Source: Pseudovirgaria hyperparasitica (Eukaryota; Ascomycota; Dothideomycetes; Acrospermales; Acrospermaceae). From it: DNA of 64,000 nt. The DNA is taken from positions 494,513 through 558,512 of the forward strand of contig NW_022985556.1 in NCBI RefSeq assembly GCF_010093815.1. The letters are read 5' to 3'. The position numbers were made by a program, and so were the translations under genes. Shown here in pieces: positions 48,432 through 59,939 of this stretch. The notes under the pieces are model-generated. The model had not been told where the DNA came from, did not search any database, and saw only the letters and a program-made list of their open reading frames with translations. Each line of letters starts with the position of its first letter. Position 1 is the first letter of the stretch.

Positions 48432-49486
48432 GCAGCTACCTTATCACTGGCGCTGGATAGATGGTATCCAGGGAAATGCTTGTGGTTTCAAAACAATAAA
48501 CCAGGGCTTGGATGGATGGCATCCGCAACATCTCTCTCGCGTTTGATGACAAGGACGTGCCTAATAAGCGGGACTAGGCTGTTCCAAGACTAGCGTCAGA
48601 CCAGAGGCAGATTAACGACGTTTCATACAACAACAGTCAGTAGGACTCACTAAAACTCAAGAAACTTTGACCAATCATGTAGCCTTATGAAGTACTATGA
48701 TTCGTCTTATGTTCGAAAAGTAGAGACTTCTTCTGCATCTTTGCTCACCCTGCGCTGCAAACTAAAACTGATAACAATATGATTTAGGTATGGAAGTTAT
48801 AGGTACACGTCGTGAGAACTTGACTGAAAAGAGGAATTAGTAGCTTTTCGCGACCTATGACCACTATTTCCCGGTCCAGCTTTCAGATTTCTTGTTTCTC
48901 CCTACTCCCATTTCACATATAGCTTCCTTAACATCTGTAACAGAATGGCAGAAGCCAGCTACGATATTGCATCTGGCAGATACTGGTTTCTTACAGTGGG
49001 TCATACATTACAGAGTTGTCTGCCCGTAAGATTCTCTCTGTGACGGCATGAAACCCTAATGCAATATCGTTAGCCTCAAACACTAAGGGATCGGCTTACA
49101 TCTTGAGGGCGACTCGGCATCTACGCATGCAGTCCAGAACATGTTTGTCACTATAATAGCATGGAAATAACTTAACGAGTCAGAGCAAGTGGGTTTATGA
49201 AACAATCTGCCCTTTTGAGCCACTCAGAACCGTCGGTCACCACCTAACCTCTGTAATGGTAGGATCACAGCTATAGCATGGCCTTCAATTCTTTGCGGGG
49301 TACCGCTCCGGAGTAGTCCGGACTCAATCTAGTACTGACAACCGCTGGGTTTCAAACGTGGAGTGTAATGCCCGTCATCGGACGAGATATAAGGCTGTAA
49401 CACTTGGCAATGCCATGACTAGGTCATATACTCATAACTAGAGGAGATAGCCTTCACAAACCGAGCGGGACTCTTCACTGATCACC
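48432..49486. other. Intergenic, divergent promoters
   Basis: Between the aftiphilin-like gene (-) and GH71 (+). A CGG-N6-CCG palindrome lies at 49309-49320 and a TATA-like GATATAAGG about 100 bp before the GH71 start. No gene seen. Confidence 0.5.
49309..49320. promoter_or_regulatory. Candidate zinc-cluster site CGG-N6-CCG upstream of GH71
   Basis: CGGAGTAGTCCG, 167 bp before the GH71 ATG, in a perfect wider palindrome frame (TCCGGA...TCCGGA). It differs by one base from the motif upstream of the P450 (9718). Regulator unknown. Confidence 0.35.
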
Positions 49487-50872
49487 ATGGGTATACTCAA
49501 GGTCCTCACAGCTCTCCTCTCGACTGCAGCAGTCGCCAGTGCTGGCGATGTACTTGCCCACGTCATCGTAAGCCGAATCCATTCATGACAGTCCCCGATC
49601 ACACCTTAACTTCCTCAGATTGGCAATGTCGACTCATACTCCGTCAATCAATGGTCCTCCGAGATCAAAATCGCCCAAGCCGCCCGCATCGACGGCTTCA
49701 TCCTGAACACCGCCGCCGACAAGGCAACCCACGAGTCCACCATCGCAAACGCCTTCACCGCTGCAGAATATCTCAACTTCAAGCTCGCCTTCAGCTTCGA
49801 CTACCTCGCCCAAGGCCCCTGGGCTCCCCACGACGTCACCGACCTCCTGAACCGCTACGGCCAGCGTAAAGCCCACTTCAAAGTCAACGGCGCCCCGCTC
49901 GTCAGCACCTTCGAAGGCCCCGGCAAATCCGGCGACTGGCCATCCATCCGCGCCTCCGTAAAAGGCGGCATACACTTCGTCCCAGCCTGGACATCTCTCG
50001 GCCCCTCCGGCTTCGCCGCCGACGACAAGATCGGCGTCACAGACGGCGCCTTCAGCTGGGACATGTGGCCGCGCGGCGCACACGACGTCTCCGCCGCCCA
50101 GGACCACAGCTGGAAGAAGACCGTCGCAGACAAGACCTTCATGATGGGCGTCTCGCCCTGGTTCTACACCCGGCTGCCGAGCTTCGGCAAGGCCTGGCTG
50201 TGGCGCGGCGACGACATGTGGCACCAGCGCTGGCAGCAGGTCCTGGACGTCCAGCCGGACATTGTCCAGATCGTCACCTGGAACGACTATGGCGAGAGCC
50301 ACTATATTGGCCCGCGGACGGGCGCCGTGCCGCCCGGTGCGGACGCATACGTCAACGACATGCCGCACGACGGCTTCCGCGACTTGCTCCCTTACTACAT
50401 TGCGCGCTACAAGGGCGAGTATCCGCGTGTCGCTGAGGACAAGATCAATATGTGGTATCGTCTGACTGCCGGCGAGGCCGGTGACGTGGGCGGCGTGACG
50501 GGCAATAACTGCCCGTCATCGATCAACAAATTCCCCGATGGCAGCACTTGCGTGGACCCCAAGCTTGTTGCGCAGGACAAGGTGTTTGTTACCGCGCTGC
50601 TGAAGGCGCCGGGCTCCGTCACGGTTCAGATCGGTGATAATCCTGCCGTCACGCATACGTTCTCGGCGGCGGGTGCGCAACATACTAGTCAGAGCATGAA
50701 TGGGCAGACTGGCGCGGTGAAGGTGCACGTTGTGAGGGACGGCGCCACGGCGGCGAGTGCTACGGGTACGCCCATCTTGGCGAGGCCGAAGGGGCAGGTT
50801 GTGAATTTCAATGTGTGGAATGGTGGGAGTAAGAGTAAGGCTGGGAAGAGAGCGGAGACTTTCCAGGCGTAG
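49487..50872 (+). CDS. Secreted GH71 alpha-1,3-glucanase (mutanase)
   Basis: Exons 49487-49567 and 49619-50872 (51-bp intron, GTAAGC...CTCAG), 444 residues. Signal peptide in exon 1 (MGILKVLTALLSTAAVASA). The splice joins AHVI to IGNVDSYSVNQW, the start of the GH71 catalytic domain, followed by FILNTA, KLAFSFDY, FVPAWTS, FSWDMWPRG and WNDYGESHYIGP, all family landmarks. The C-terminal 120 residues, after a single-Cys linker (NNCPSSINKFPDGSTC), form a beta-rich region common in fungal GH71. These enzymes cut alpha-1,3-glucan of fungal cell walls or of competing fungi. The sense strand is C-rich at first and G-rich toward the end. Confidence 0.9.
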
Positions 50873-52811
50873 GCAGGCCTATGTGAAGGGAGTGCTCGGG
50901 CAGTGCTCCTAAGGCGTCCAGCCAACCACCCAGTATCAGTTCGTATGTACATATTTGAACTCATAAATAGATCGCCCTGTGCCATGGTCTGTTCTGCACG
51001 ATATCCACAACGCTCTTTTGCTCAGCCCCTATCCCCACTTTCTCGATCAAGCACACCTAAGGTTTGCCTATACACTATTCTACCATCGACATTTTCATGT
51101 TTACAACATGCAAAGAGCGTGGAATTCGACACATCTGTTAGTCTATCTAACCACACAGCAGAAACAGAGGCACACAAATCTTATGAAGCTCTATCAAACA
51201 AACATCCCAAACGCTGGTTATTTGGGGGGATTTGAATAGTCTGGAGAGTGAAACGAATATGAAATCGCTGGGCTTGGCTTGATTGACGTCTCAGGTAGGA
51301 TGTATGCATACATGTACATATAACCAACACTAACGGCGCAAACGTCTCGAAAGAATGTCGTATACTCCACATTGGCTGCTTAACAGCATTCAGTAGATGA
51401 CTATGTATCACACGAATAAGTCGCTAGCTCAATGAGAGGAGTGCGGAAAGCGGTATTATAGGGCTCTCAGATATCCGTATATTTAGAGGAAGCATATGGC
51501 TATGCGTTTTCCAATGGACGATGCGAGGTCGCAAGCTTGAAGGACCAGTATTCATGCACAGGGCACCGCGCTATGATACAGCACATAACAAGGAACACGC
51601 AACACACAACTGACGTCGAGCGAATGGATGTCTACATATATCCCAAGAGGTACAAGTAACAAGTTCTGATAAGACCAGCAGAAGAGTCCCTAGTCAACGC
51701 TGGAAGTAGGGAGCGAGGGTAGGGAGAGTGAGCGTGTTAGTAGCAGAGGTAGATTCGATAGAACACCATCACAAAAGATATTCTTCGTCTCCAAGCAGCG
51801 AGAACGTGTATTGAAATACCACGGATCGCGCGTCTTCACGCCCGGACATTGATATTCTTGGATTATATCCTGAGATCCGTGAGCTGAAATTCTGAGCGGA
51901 GGATATATCACTGGAAACCGGCTATAGCATCCTGACGACAGCAGCCTTATACGTCAATTCTCAGTACCGACGCCGGATTTCACCGCTCTGATCTTCATGG
52001 CAGGTGGGATGATAGCTAATGATATACGCTAGCAGAAGCATATAGATAATGACATCTTCGCAGCTCACTTTTATTCGTCACAAACCATCACATGCAAGTT
52101 GCCCGCACAGCCGGCAGCAGCAGCGCCATAGGCTCGAATGTAAATGTCTTTGTCGTCCCTGGTATATCAAGATGCATCTGACAGCATGCACGATCCGATC
52201 GCCACTGCGGAAGGATCCGGGTTCAACGTCGTCGTACGAATTGCTTAAAACCGACTATGAAAGGCCCAGCATCTCGAGGCTATAATGCTATGTACGTATG
52301 GATGGATGGGTGGTCAGCATCCGCAGAATCAATGCGTAAAATCTCCACACCACACTCATCTGCTGATCACATCGCACTGGATCTCACGATAGACGCTTAG
52401 TAGGGGGCGGTCAAACGGGACGCATTGATGCAGCTGATGCCCTCGGCGATGCAAGTTGACAAAACAAGAGCAAGTGAAAAGACCACGCAATGACGTTCTG
52501 TGCGTCGTGGGAAACGTAAGATATATTGGTGTCCTGGCGGTGCTAAGCACAGATGGGGTAGCATCTGACCGTCAGATTTCCCATCTCACTCACACATTAC
52601 CTTCCATAAGAAGCGGATACGTATGCGCTGGCCGTCGCACAACTCCCCCCTCTCCCCCAAAGCTCGCATGATGTTGCCGCGCGCCTCTGCCGATCCGGGG
52701 TATTGCGAGTTTTAGGTGCTTACCCACGTACACAGTTTTTGGTGCCACTACATTCTGCAGGCCCTGCAACCACGCCCTTACATGCCGCATGCACATCTTG
52801 TTCTACATGTT
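50873..52811. other. Intergenic, convergent 3' ends
   Basis: Nearly 2 kb between GH71 (+) and the PrpF-like gene (-). Only small frames without family resemblance; TATATA-like AT-rich patches around 51470-51650. Nothing further seen. Confidence 0.45.
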
Positions 52812-54080
52812 CTACTTCCAGAATACCCTGCCCTCCATGATTCGCCGTGCCGTGCGGTATACCGTCGCACAGGCCAAGCGGCCATCACTTTCGAATTGCG
52901 CGCCAACGAGCAGTTTTCCACTGGCGTGGCCTACAGTGATGCCCGCGGGGTCCACGAGCTCCTGCTGAACACAGGCAGCGACAACACTGCCAGGCACGCG
53001 AGCAGCGGCCGCGATGGAGAGTGCAACGGTGATGGGCACGGCTTTATGCGGCTGCCCGACGGAGAGCGCACGTATGAGCAGATCGACTGTTTCGGCGGTT
53101 TGGTTTTGTGAGATAGCTCGTGAGTTAGTTGCTGGAGGACCCACGAGGCCAATTTTAGGTACGCTTCCGGGGACAGCTGCGGGGGAGTCTGCAATTCCCA
53201 TGGCGACACCTGCTTGACGACGGAGACTGTTGAGTTGGGAGAGAAGAACCGGGTGGGTATCAATCTCGTCGGGGGTGATGTTAGCTTCGACGTTGAGGTC
53301 TGCTGCTCTGACGAAGCAGCAGGGATTGCCGACATCGATACAGGTCACATTGATGCCATCGAAGACGTCGACAGGATTGCCAGTGGGAAGCAACTTCCCA
53401 GTTCGTGAGCCAGCAGGGTCAACAAAGTCCAGTTGTATTCTTGCAGCATGGCCAGATACGCCATCGATTGCGAACTCTCCAGATGACGCAGCTTCAGAGC
53501 CGTCGTCTGAGATGAGGAACGTTGAGTGGATGATCTTTCCCGTGTTCGTGTTGTGAATCCGCACTGTTGTTGTGTTGTCTGACCCAGTAGTCTGAACATC
53601 TACCAGGCGCTCATCGACAGCAAAGGGCCCAACTGCACTGGTCATATTGCCACAATTGCTCGAATAGTCGACGTCATCATCCTTGATCCCAAGGGCCACA
53701 AAGGTGTAGTCCACATCTGCATCCTCTCGAGATGATTTACCGACGACACAGATCTTGGAAAGACTCGAAATGCCACCACCAAGGCCATCCAGCTGACGAC
53801 CATGCGGATCAGGGCTCCCAATCACACCGCGAAAGATGTCAGACCACTCTCCCCGGTTCTTGGGAAGATCATGTTGCTTGAAGAAGACAGCTCGTGAGGT
53901 TCCGCCACGGTAGTACGCTGCGGGTAAGCTGTTTTGGGGCCTGACAGCTTGATAAGACTGGGCCGTCGAGAACGATCGTGACATAAAAGAGTGAAAGTGA
54001 AAGGAGTGTGATCTGCTTCCAGCAAGGGGTAAAGCAAGGCGGCTGTGCAATCTCATTATCCGCATAGCGTAGTTTGCCAT
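52812..54080 (-). CDS. prpF: PrpF/DUF453-family isomerase, probably mitochondrial
   Basis: Single exon, 422 residues from the ATG at 54080 (the frame is open further but without ATG). The N-terminal 45 residues are Arg/Ser/His-rich with almost no acidic residue, a mitochondrial presequence. The body has the PrpF family hallmarks: AAYYRGGTSRAVFF, DGLGGGISSLSKICVV, the active-site Cys in NCGNMTSAVGPFA, GNPCCFVRAADL and the closing ITVGHASGKL. PrpF proteins share the diaminopimelate-epimerase fold and isomerise aconitate-type acids (2-methyl-cis/trans-aconitate in the methylcitrate pathway). I infer a role in propionate/methylcitrate or related dicarboxylate metabolism in mitochondria. No methylcitrate synthase is adjacent. 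Confidence 0.87.
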   Translation of the reverse strand: MANYAMRIMRLHSRLALPLAGSRSHSFHFHSFMSRSFSTAQSYQAVRPQNSLPAAYYRGGTSRAVFFKQHDLPKNRGEWSDIFRGVIGSPDPHGRQLDGLGGGISSLSKICVVGKSSREDADVDYTFVALGIKDDDVDYSSNCGNMTSAVGPFAVDERLVDVQTTGSDNTTTVRIHNTNTGKIIHSTFLISDDGSEAASSGEFAIDGVSGHAARIQLDFVDPAGSRTGKLLPTGNPVDVFDGINVTCIDVGNPCCFVRAADLNVEANITPDEIDTHPVLLSQLNSLRRQAGVAMGIADSPAAVPGSVPKIGLVGPPATNSRAISQNQTAETVDLLIRALSVGQPHKAVPITVALSIAAAARVPGSVVAACVQQELVDPAGITVGHASGKLLVGAQFESDGRLACATVYRTARRIMEGRVFWK

Positions 54081-54802
54081 GAAAGAGAATCTTTTGCGCC
54101 GCACCCTGGACAGATGCTGTTCAACCTTTGATATCTAGATGAACCAAGGACAATTGAGGAGAAGGTTCACATGGTGTGTAGTCCAGCAGAAGGTGAAACG
54201 CAGCCAATCCGGCAGTGTCCTAGAAATAGTGCTGTTGGTCGACGTTGGGAGAATGTCCGGATGCGGTTTGGCTGCCGTTTTTGCTGCGTTTAGGATGGAT
54301 CGGACCCGCCCCGCCCGTCAAGCTGCTGGCACGGGCGGAAAACACCCGCAAACGAAATAACAACAACGAGTCATCAGATGCTGCAATGCTGCACTCCAAT
54401 GTTCGTATTATTCCTGACACGCAATCACGCTCTCTATTGCGCCCATCCATGACTATCCATACAGTGAGTCGTCGTACAAATGCCACATGAGCCTGTCATC
54501 TCGGAAGCATCTAATTGCTTGCCTGTCTGGGAATAGACGCAGACAGCCTCTTCTAAGCACCGATTGCGAAGCAAGGTATGGAGTGAGCAAGGTCGGGAAG
54601 TATGGCTGGGTTCCCTTCGCCGCCTGTGCCTGCTTTGAAACAGAAGTGTGAACGAAATTGACGTACGTTTTGTGCATCGTAAGGGCGTTGTATTGAAACA
54701 TGTATAAGTAGCCCATGCTCATCAGAGAAATATGCTGTGCCGCAGCAACATTACTATCCAGTATTCCCACTTCACTTCTTATCCGCATCTTTCTTCTCAA
54801 TC

Positions 54803-55687
54803 ATGCATTCGACCTATATTCTTTTGCTGGCTTGTTTGGGCTTTGCCATGGTGCAAGCTAGCCCCATATCAAAGCCACAAGACCTCTTTGGGCGTGGGAA
54901 GCAGCTCGCCGAGCTTTGTGGCGACGCCCAATACTACCGAACATCCAACGGATATGGTCTCAATAACAATGCTTGGGGTGCGGGCTCAGCGACGGGGGGC
55001 TCGCAGTGTACATGGTTCCAGGCCCTGACCAAGAAGGGTGTTGCCTGGCGCTCGACCTGGGAATGGCAAGGTGGTGAGGGCATGGTGAAGAGTTATCCAT
55101 ACGCTGGCAAGGTCTTTACTCCAAAAATTATCGACAAATTTACTACTATGGGCTCCTATCTCGCCTGGAGTTACGACAACGAAGATATTGTCGCCGATGT
55201 TGCATACGATCTGTTTAGCAACTCAGACCCCAAGGGCGGTACCACCAACGGCGAGTTCGAAGTAATGATCTGGTAACACGTTCAAGTCTCTGCCATAACA
55301 CCCGCTAACCGATATTTTAGGCTGGCGGCGTATGGTGGAGCAAGACCTATCTCGGAAAGCGGCTCCCCGGTAGCAAGTCCAAAAATCGAAGGTTATACAT
55401 GGGATCTGTATGATGGCTACAACGGGGATATGCACGTCTACTCCTTTGTCGTTAAGGATGGCCCGATAAGAAAATTTGGCGCCGACGTCAAGAAGTTCTA
55501 CACGTGGCTTGCCCAGAACAAGGCTTTCCCTATTGCCTCTCAATACCTCATGAGTAAGTGTTCGCCTATCTCTTGATTGCGTGTGATCACTGACTCGGCC
55601 GTCCTAGCCTTTCAAGCGGGTACGGAGCCCTTTAAGGGCTACAGAACCACTTTCAGCGTCGGAGAATTTAACGCTATCCTGAGTTGA
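54803..55687 (+). CDS. Secreted GH12 endo-beta-1,4-glucanase/xyloglucanase
   Basis: Exons 54803-55272, 55321-55553 and 55608-55687, 260 residues, the usual length. Signal peptide: MHSTYILLLACLGFAMVQA. The concanavalin-like beta-jelly roll carries the nucleophile Glu153 in EVMIW (the Trp codon is completed by the first splice) and the acid/base Glu241 in FQAGTEPFKG in the last exon. WEWQGG and SYLAWSYDN are also family motifs. GH12 enzymes cut xyloglucan or cellulose of plant cell walls. An upstream in-frame extension exists but lacks an ATG, so the start at 54803 is used because it gives the signal peptide. All catalytic residues are intact. Confidence 0.93.
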
Positions 55688-55773
55688 ACCGGCCGAGAGC
55701 GCCAATCCTTGCTGGCCACAAGTGATGCCATCACTATCTGTCTTTTTTATACCATGGCATTAAGCGATCTGGA

Positions 55774-56889
55774 TCATGGCGTTTTGTTTTGGCCTTCGAG
55801 AATGTCCTTGATACTAACCATCCCACTGCCTCGCTCGAGAGGTTCCTGTTGATTTGGGCCAGGTTTCCACCCGATCATGTAAATTAGTCTAAAGGTTGCA
55901 GGAATGCTTCCGTCCTCGTTGCCATGCATCTCTTTGTATATAGCTTCCGCCGCCATCAAAGTATCTCTTCGAATCGCTCCCATCTCTCGTGACACCACTG
56001 CATTAGACTCTCCCATGGCTTGCAAATCCTTCATTAGAGCAAAGCTAGATGGATAGTCCACAACAATGTCGTCCACGTCTACAGTCAAGAGCTTAAATCC
56101 TGCTCCTTGTAGAAGTCCGCCGATATCACGAACGTCTGCAAGAGGAGAGGTATGCGAGCCTACACCTCCTCGTGTGTCAAGCTCTGCGAGCTGCAGTGAT
56201 GTGCGCAGCTCGAACAACGAATCGCCACCAAGCATGACCCCCATGAAAGGAGCGTCAGGTTTCAGAATAAGGTTGATCTGCCGGAGAAGGTTTGGGAGAT
56301 CGTTGATCCAATGTAACGACAGACTGCTCAGCACAGCATCGAATGTTTCAGCACCATACGGCAGTGTTTCCTCAGTCTTCAACACATCTCTAATGATATC
56401 AATTTCGTTGTTGAAAGGCAGGTCCTCGTCTCGATAGAGCATAGATGGGGACGAATCCGCGGCTGTCAATTTACCAATACGAGTCTTAAGTGGCGCAGAA
56501 ACTGGGGCTGTCGAGTCTATGTCGATACCCGGCAGCGTGAGAGTACGCGCGATGTTGCAAGCATTTGCACCAAAGTCGAGTACATGTGGGAAGTTGCGAT
56601 TGATGTCCTGCCAGAGAATCAGCTTTCAAGTTGGAATCACCGTCAGGGCCTTACTCACAAGTAGTCTCTCACATAAACGCGATGCCACTTCGTCTCTTAT
56701 ATAGTCAACACTTCGGCTTTCCTCAACATTAGATGCGCTTTTGTCCCGTTGTAACCACTTTGTATGTCGATTGAAGACTTCCAAGGTGGGAGCTCCCGGG
56801 GCCTGTATAGCATAGCTTCGAGCAGTAGTAAATGTCGCAGGACGCAGGCAATTGCGTCTCACCGAACGGGGCAACAACGAGGATCTCAT
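55774..56889 (-). CDS. NDUFAF5: Mitochondrial NDUFAF5-like methyltransferase (complex I assembly)
   Basis: Exons 56889-56659 and 56607-55774, phase 0 (GTGAGT...GGCAG), 354 residues. Arg/Ser-rich mitochondrial presequence (MRSSLLPRSVRRNCLRPATF), then EVFNRHTKWLQRDK, the conserved opening of NDUFAF5. The class I SAM-binding fold follows: HVLDFGANACNIARTL (glycine-rich loop, unusually with Ala-Asn in place of Gly-x-Gly), then FDAVLSSLSLHWINDLPNLL, and FMGVMLGGDSLFELR. NDUFAF5 hydroxylates an arginine of NDUFS7 in early complex I assembly. Convergent with GH12 (86 bp between stops) and divergent from dynactin p62 (212 bp between starts). Confidence 0.87.
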
Positions 56890-57101
56890 ATTGGAATCTC
56901 ACTAGACAAACAGGCACAAATAAAGGGAGCTTTACCATCCAGTATCGCAATCATGAGTCGCAGAACAGAGAAGACTGGAGGTTGACGCGTGACGTCGACG
57001 ATAAATGTTTCAAACGCACGGACCCGCCTACTCGCGTCCCCGGACTCCTTCCGCGTCTGAAAACATTCGACGCCGTCCGTTGTCGAGCGTCAGCGCTCAA
57101 C
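56890..57101. promoter_or_regulatory. Short bidirectional promoter NDUFAF5 / dynactin p62
   Basis: Only 212 bp separate the two start codons, so both transcripts must start in or overlap this interval. No clear TATA box on either strand. Confidence 0.5.
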
Positions 57102-59023
57102 ATGGCGCAGTCGTTCCCTTATACGTACTATTCATGTCCATGTTATGATGCAAGCGGTGCGATTCCTACGTCTATAGCCGCAAAACGAGCTTCACAGCTC
57201 TCCGCTGGCTCTGCACAAGACGATGACGAAGATGAGCAAACGTTCGACCCGCAGTCTTCGCGCGCCAACTACTCATTGTTCCCGATAGAACACCTCCTCT
57301 ATTGTGCCGATTGCAAACAAATACGATGCCCAAGATGCGTCACAGAGGAGGTACTATGTTGGTTTTGCCCGAGCTGCCAGCTTGAAGCAGGAAGCTCGGC
57401 TGTCAGGGGTGATGGGAATAGGTTAGTCCATAGCACCCAAAGTCGAAATAAATGAGCCTAAAGCTGTAACATAGGTGCCAGAGAAATTGTCTCAATTGTC
57501 CTGTCTGCATTGCACCAATGCAAGTATCCTCACTCAAACCATCGGTCCCCAATTATCAGCTTTCCGATGAGGAGGCTAGAGGGTCCGACGGACCGTGGAT
57601 TCTACAGTGTCTGTACTGTCAGTGGACTTCTCTTGATATTGGAGTCCATTTCGAAAAGATCAGTGGGATTGCAAAGCAGTTGCTGGACATCAAGAATGGC
57701 GGGGAATTAGTACCACCACAAAGAGAAAGAGACAAAGACCGCAAGCTGAAGATTGATCTCCTTGACAAAAGAAGGCATCCAGATGACTATAGGCCGGAAG
57801 AACGACCGAAAGCAGACGAAGGAAAGCATCTCCAAGCGGACGATGCGGCCCCTACTGAACCTGTGGATTTCGACGAGCAATACGCAAACCTCCTTGCATT
57901 CTATCGTTCGCAGCTTTCTCGCGAGAAATCATCCAATGACCATAGTCGGCATTCGAAGTACTTGAGCCGATTGCTTTCGGCGACTGGTCGCGCCAGGTCA
58001 AATGACACAAAAGCACGGACTATGACTGAAGCTCGCAATGTGGACGAAGGTCTGACACTCGTCTCCTCTAAATTTGAAGCCCTCAAAATACAACGAATGA
58101 AAGAAGGAGGTTGGGAAAACACTGTCGATGCTACTCAACGCCTCCGTCAAATTAATCCCACTGTTCGGTTCTCCTCCGAACTACGTCCTTTGCCAACCCA
58201 CTTACGGACGAAGCGAACCAAACGCTGCCGACAATGTCGACAAATCCTATCACGACCAGAGAACAAGGTCGTCTCACATCGCTACAAGATCAAGTTGCTA
58301 GCGCTCAACCAAATCCCACGTCTCTCCATTCGAGCGCTCGCCGCGCCGCCTTTGCCCTTTCCTGGTGCAAGTCTTGCGCCTGGTATCACACCATTCAAGT
58401 ACGACAGTCTAAGTCCATTTTCGACAACTCAGTATCTCCTGACCCTCACAAATCCTCTCTTCGATCCCATAAAAGTGACGCTCGCCACGCCATCCATGAC
58501 CTCAGGACGCATACAGTCGAAGATAACAGTCCTCTGCCCCCAATTTGACGTTGGCGCAAACACAGATGTCTGGGACGAAGCACTAGGTAGCGGCTCGGCG
58601 CGCCGCGGCGATGCTGTGGCACCAGGAGGCCCCGGTGCGCAAGCGCAGGCTGAAGCCGGCAAGGTGTGGGACAAAGGCCGCAATTGGACGAGTGTGATTC
58701 TGGAGGTCGTACCAGGGCGTTTTGTTCCGAAGGACGATAAGACTTCTGCGCCCGAACAGGATGGTGGAGTTGATGACGATGAGGATTACTTGCGAAGCAA
58801 AGGCTTGCGAGAAGACGAGGATGTGCTTGAGATACCCATATTTGTGCGCATCGAGTATGAAACGGAGTCCACGGCGGTGGAAGATCGAGAGAGGGGGACT
58901 GCCCTGAGTGCGTCACTAGGCAATGCGCGGGGAGATTCGCGTGGAGATGCAGGAAAGGGAAAGGAAAGGAGAGAGGAAGCGTTCTGGTGTGTGTTGGGTG
59001 TTGGAAGGATTGCTTTGGGTTGA
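57102..59023 (+). CDS. DCTN4: Dynactin subunit p62 (DCTN4)
   Basis: Exons 57102-57421 and 57475-59023 (53-bp intron, GTTAGT...ATAG), 622 residues. The N-terminal zinc-binding region has paired cysteines: YYSCPCYD, LLYCADCKQIRCPRC, CWFCPSC, then CLNCPVC completed across the splice, WILQCLYCQW, and later CRQC, the spaced RING-like array of DCTN4. A coiled, Gln/Arg/Lys-rich middle (around residues 240-330) is followed by the conserved C-terminal beta-rich part (LLALNQIPRLSIRAL, WTSVILEVVPGRF). p62 sits at the pointed end of dynactin and helps in dynein cargo binding and nuclear positioning. The tail is Gly/Glu/Arg-rich and purine-rich in the last 150 nt. Confidence 0.9.
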
Positions 59024-59930
59024 ACAAGTATATCAATGGCTAGAGCAAACGAGCTACCAATCGATATGAGAGAGCTCTAGTTTCTCCTCTGCCATTGAGC
59101 TATGTCTCATCTTCTTGTGACCCTGTCTAGAAGCTGCTCTGAAGCTGCAGAACGACCTATAGTTCTCAGCATGGGCCTAGATTCTCACCTTCTCGTCGCT
59201 AGGACTGGTCACCAACTGAACTACATGTGTTTGGCTGGTTTGGGCGACTTGTGAGAAGATCAAGTCGCCTGTGTGACTACCGAAGCGTCAGTCTGACCCA
59301 TAGCCTTTGATGCAGCCAGGATTACCAATAGCATCACATACAAAGCACATTTAATATTGATTGATCTATCTCCATATAGCACCCTAGTCGCATCCGAAAC
59401 TCCTCTGCACTAATTATGTGCAAGTCATCGTCTAATTAAGATACGCTGTTTGTAGACTCTTTGTCGACAGAGTGGCTCGGCCTTTGATTCAAATCTATGG
59501 AATGAAAAGCGTGGATTGCTGACAGTCAAGCTGCTAATCGAGGGTATTCGTGTACTGATAGGCTGAGCCCACGTTCTTCCTTGTGACCGCCGTCATATGT
59601 TAGTAGCACTCCCGTACATAAACTTGTAGTTCTTGAATACCTTGGAGATTTCATTCTGGGCGTGGACTACCTCCAGAACAGATGTTGGTTTGGAAGTGAC
59701 ACTGGCTGCGAATGTACTGGAATTGGGCTAAGTTTCGTAGGGGTGACCAGTTCGTTAAAATAGGCGGCGAAGACGTATTCAGGGACAGACTTTGAGAGCC
59801 GAAATATCTCAACAAAACTACAGCTGTAGTTCTTGCTATGTGTTAGTCAGATGTGAGTTATCCCTGGAGTATCGCAAAATGTGCCAAAGTTCACGAATCT
59901 GGGTCAGAATGTACGACAACACTATGCAAG
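59024..59930. other. Intergenic
   Basis: No gene I can support. A tRNA-A-box-like TAGCTCAATGGCAGAG on the - strand near 59080-59096 lacks a matching T-arm. Confidence 0.45.
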
Positions 59931-59939
59931 GTAGGAAGT

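Noticed and set aside
49634-50368. Antisense frame of 244 codons inside GH71
   Set aside because: Shadow of the GH71 coding sequence, which has clear family motifs.
52716-53111. + strand frame of 131 codons
   Set aside because: Antisense to the 3' half of the PrpF-like gene.
59070-59110. tRNA-like A box (TAGCTCAATGGCAGAG) on the - strand
   Set aside because: D-stem does not close properly and no T-arm (GGTTCRA) or acceptor pairing follows.
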